Position numbers and translations under genes: made by a program
Shown: piece by piece, positions 62,728 through 64,000 of the stretch
How positions within the stretch are numbered: the stretch's first letter is position 1
How the letters are laid out: every line of letters starts with the position of its first letter
The notes under the pieces: generated by a model
Database searches by the model: none
Seen by the model: the letters and a program-made list of their open reading frames with translations, nothing else
Told to the model about the DNA's origin: nothing
Source: Acidimicrobiia bacterium
GTDB taxonomy: Bacteria > Actinomycetota > Acidimicrobiia > Acidimicrobiales > Poriferisodalaceae
Direction of reading: 5' to 3'
Assembly (NCBI GenBank): GCA_022826045.1
Contig: JAJDVQ010000018.1
Location: 62,001 to 126,000, forward strand
DNA length: 64,000 nt

Positions 62728-62957
62728 GCGCACCATTCCGAGCAGTTGCAGCACAAAATGGTGACTGGTGGGAGATCGAGATCATCTCGGGCCTGCCTCG
62801 CAACGTGCTTGGTGTCAGCCAGGCCCGCCGCAAGAGCGACGTAGAACGAGTTGCGCGAAGTGTGGTCGCCGAGCTGCTCGAAATTCGGCCGGACGGCATC
62901 GAGATCGACATCGAATTCAGGCGGGCAACCGATCGCGGTACGACTGCGATCGCCTAG
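62724..62957 (+). CDS. hicB: HicB-like antitoxin
   Basis: 77 residues from ATG 62724. 'AAQNGDWWEIEIISGLPRNVLGVSQARRKSDVERVARSVVAELLEI' is the partial RNase H fold of the actinobacterial HicB type. No separate DNA-binding domain follows, so the operator-binding function may rest with the complex. It is coupled to hicA in the usual toxin-first order. Confidence 0.78.
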   Translation: MSAPFRAVAAQNGDWWEIEIISGLPRNVLGVSQARRKSDVERVARSVVAELLEIRPDGIEIDIEFRRATDRGTTAIA

Positions 62958-63027
62958 CAAACCCGACGCCGGCTTGGCCTCGTCCCAAGGGACATAGCCG
63001 TCCGAGACGGCAGCACAACAGTTGCTG

Positions 63028-63765
63028 CTACGGCGCTGGTCGGATCTTGTGGGCGGCCATGGCGTCGTAGAGCGGCAGGCTGCGCTCGTACATCTCCGCC
63101 AGGCGAGGGGAGTCCTCCAGCGGCGGGTATTCGGTACGTGGCGTCGTGATGCCGGTGCTCTGACGCAGCGCGTCGTGCCACGGGCCGGTGCCCTCGCCGT
63201 ACCAGCTCACCTCAGTGCGCTCGCCTGGTTCCCACGACAGCGCCTCGGGGATGAACTCGATGCCGACCGCTGCGCAATAGGCCCGGGTGGTGCCCTGGGG
63301 ATCGCCGGTCAGGTCGGCGGCGTCGATGACCGGCGGGGGAACGCCGTCGCGCTCAGCGATGCGGCAGAACAGGCGGTGAAGCGATTCGAAGCCGACCTCG
63401 TCCCACGTGCAGTCGGGCCAGTGATGGCCGAGACCCTGCACGACCCGCTCCGGGTCGCGGATGAGAAACGTGTGGGTCATGGCGGCGAGCTTGCGGTCGT
63501 CGAGGTCGTGCTCGACGGAGTAGGCGAAGTCCTTCACGAACACGTTGTGTGACTGCGAGAGCTCCGAGAGGCGGTTCCAGAGCGCCGCATAGGTGTGGCC
63601 GGGACGCGCCTCGACGTGGGCGTCGCGCTGCGACTGACGGTCTTCGCCGTAGTAGTAGAGCTCGTTCCACGGCTCGTGGAAGCACTCGAAATCGCCCCGC
63701 TGGCGCATCATCCACTCGAATGCCGTGGAGACCGAGCGAGGCGTCGCCCACAGCGTCAGGAACAT
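63028..63765 (-). CDS. Sulfotransferase family protein
   Basis: 245 residues from ATG 63765, with AGGGG seven bases upstream; a GTG at 63786 would add seven residues. 'MFLTLWATPRSVSTAFEWMM' takes the position of the PAPS 5'-phosphate loop and 'THTFLIRDPERVVQGLGHH' that of the 3'-phosphate site. Similar proteins are annotated as sulfotransferases acting on small molecules. It is near, but not in, the PAPS operon and could draw on the same PAPS. The hicB gene converges on it from the other side. Confidence 0.78.
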   Translation of the reverse strand: MFLTLWATPRSVSTAFEWMMRQRGDFECFHEPWNELYYYGEDRQSQRDAHVEARPGHTYAALWNRLSELSQSHNVFVKDFAYSVEHDLDDRKLAAMTHTFLIRDPERVVQGLGHHWPDCTWDEVGFESLHRLFCRIAERDGVPPPVIDAADLTGDPQGTTRAYCAAVGIEFIPEALSWEPGERTEVSWYGEGTGPWHDALRQSTGITTPRTEYPPLEDSPRLAEMYERSLPLYDAMAAHKIRPAP

Positions 63766-63814
63766 CGGCCAACCCCTCGGCGCCACTCATGCAGGCTCGC
63801 GCCGGTCTCCCGTC

Positions 63815-64000
63815 TCACGATGTTCCGGCCCGCTTGCGGGAACGGTGAGACAGCGCTGCAGCACCCTCCGGCGTTCCGTCGTGGAAGGCGCCGATCAGCT
63901 CGTCCAGCGGCGACTCGTAACCCCCGTAGTTGCATTCGATGAAGCGGTGGTGGATCTGGTGGTGGAAATCGCCCAGCTCGAACCGGGCTTGGCGACGGGT
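63815..64000 (-). CDS. Sterol desaturase/fatty acid hydroxylase family protein, C-terminal fragment
   Basis: The last 61 codons of a gene entering from the right edge. 'FHHQIHHRFIECNYGGYESP' is the third His cluster of the membrane-bound di-iron hydroxylase family (HxHH followed by NYG). The tail is polar. The enzyme inserts hydroxyl groups or double bonds into lipids or sterols. Its proximity to two sulfotransferases is notable, since a new hydroxyl group is what a sulfotransferase needs. Confidence 0.85.
   Translation of the reverse strand, partial: TRRQARFELGDFHHQIHHRFIECNYGGYESPLDELIGAFHDGTPEGAAALSHRSRKRAGTS

Overview
The window is high-GC DNA (roughly two-thirds G+C) with many GTG starts, four-base ATGA/GTGA gene overlaps, a furA-katG pair, a DUF948/DUF6167/alaS neighbourhood and a Tad pilus locus without a secretin. 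This fits a chromosome of an Actinomycetota, most likely a member of Acidimicrobiia. The class assignment is inference from gene content and order. No rRNA, tRNA, CRISPR array, transposase or phage gene was seen.

Region 1 (1-16.3 kb) is housekeeping, all on the minus strand: yebC, ruvC-ruvA-ruvB, queA-tgt, yajC, secD-secF, rel, hisS-aspS, two small envelope proteins and the start of alaS. A small plus-strand toxin-antitoxin-like pair (315-721) interrupts it. Tgt lacks the usual zinc-binding cysteines. Region 2 (16.5-25.7 kb) holds a lipoprotein, a peptide-type ABC transporter operon (binding protein, DppB, a fused DppC-DppD, DppF) ending in a cytoplasmic sulfatase, and an amidohydrolase.

Region 3 (25.8-40.0 kb) is a Tad pilus locus: prepilin peptidase, CpaB, a TadZ-like protein, TadA, TadB, TadC, a pilin-like gene with its own promoter and terminator, three TadE-like pseudopilins and a lipoprotein. 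Inside it lies a duplicated cassette. The pilin-like gene (32868-33368) has an inverted partial copy (34775-35152) that lacks the promoter, ribosome binding site and N-terminus, but keeps a 55-base stretch identical to the full gene, four cysteines at matching places and a matching terminator hairpin. Each pilin copy sits beside a copy of a membrane-anchored coiled-coil protein. This layout resembles an expressed pilin gene plus a silent donor cassette and is the most interesting lead in the window.

Region 4 (40-51.5 kb) is accessory: a single-chain MNT-HEPN protein, remnants of a luciferase-family oxidoreductase and a redoxin, an orphan CoxL-like molybdenum hydroxylase subunit, furA-katG, and a type II restriction-modification pair bracketed by one intact and one vestigial SRPBCC gene end, followed by a zinc alcohol dehydrogenase. 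Region 5 (51.5-55.2 kb) is a copper-efflux unit (CueR-like regulator, CopA, SDR) with clear MerR-type operators.

Region 6 (55.3-64 kb) is a six-gene operon in which every junction overlaps: DUF1214 protein, sulfotransferase-SDR fusion, CysD, CysNC, a second CysC and a 65-residue protein. It makes PAPS and carries the sulfotransferase that would use it. No PAPS reductase is present here, so sulfation of a metabolite is more likely than sulfate assimilation. A HicAB pair, a second sulfotransferase and the end of a sterol desaturase-type hydroxylase follow.
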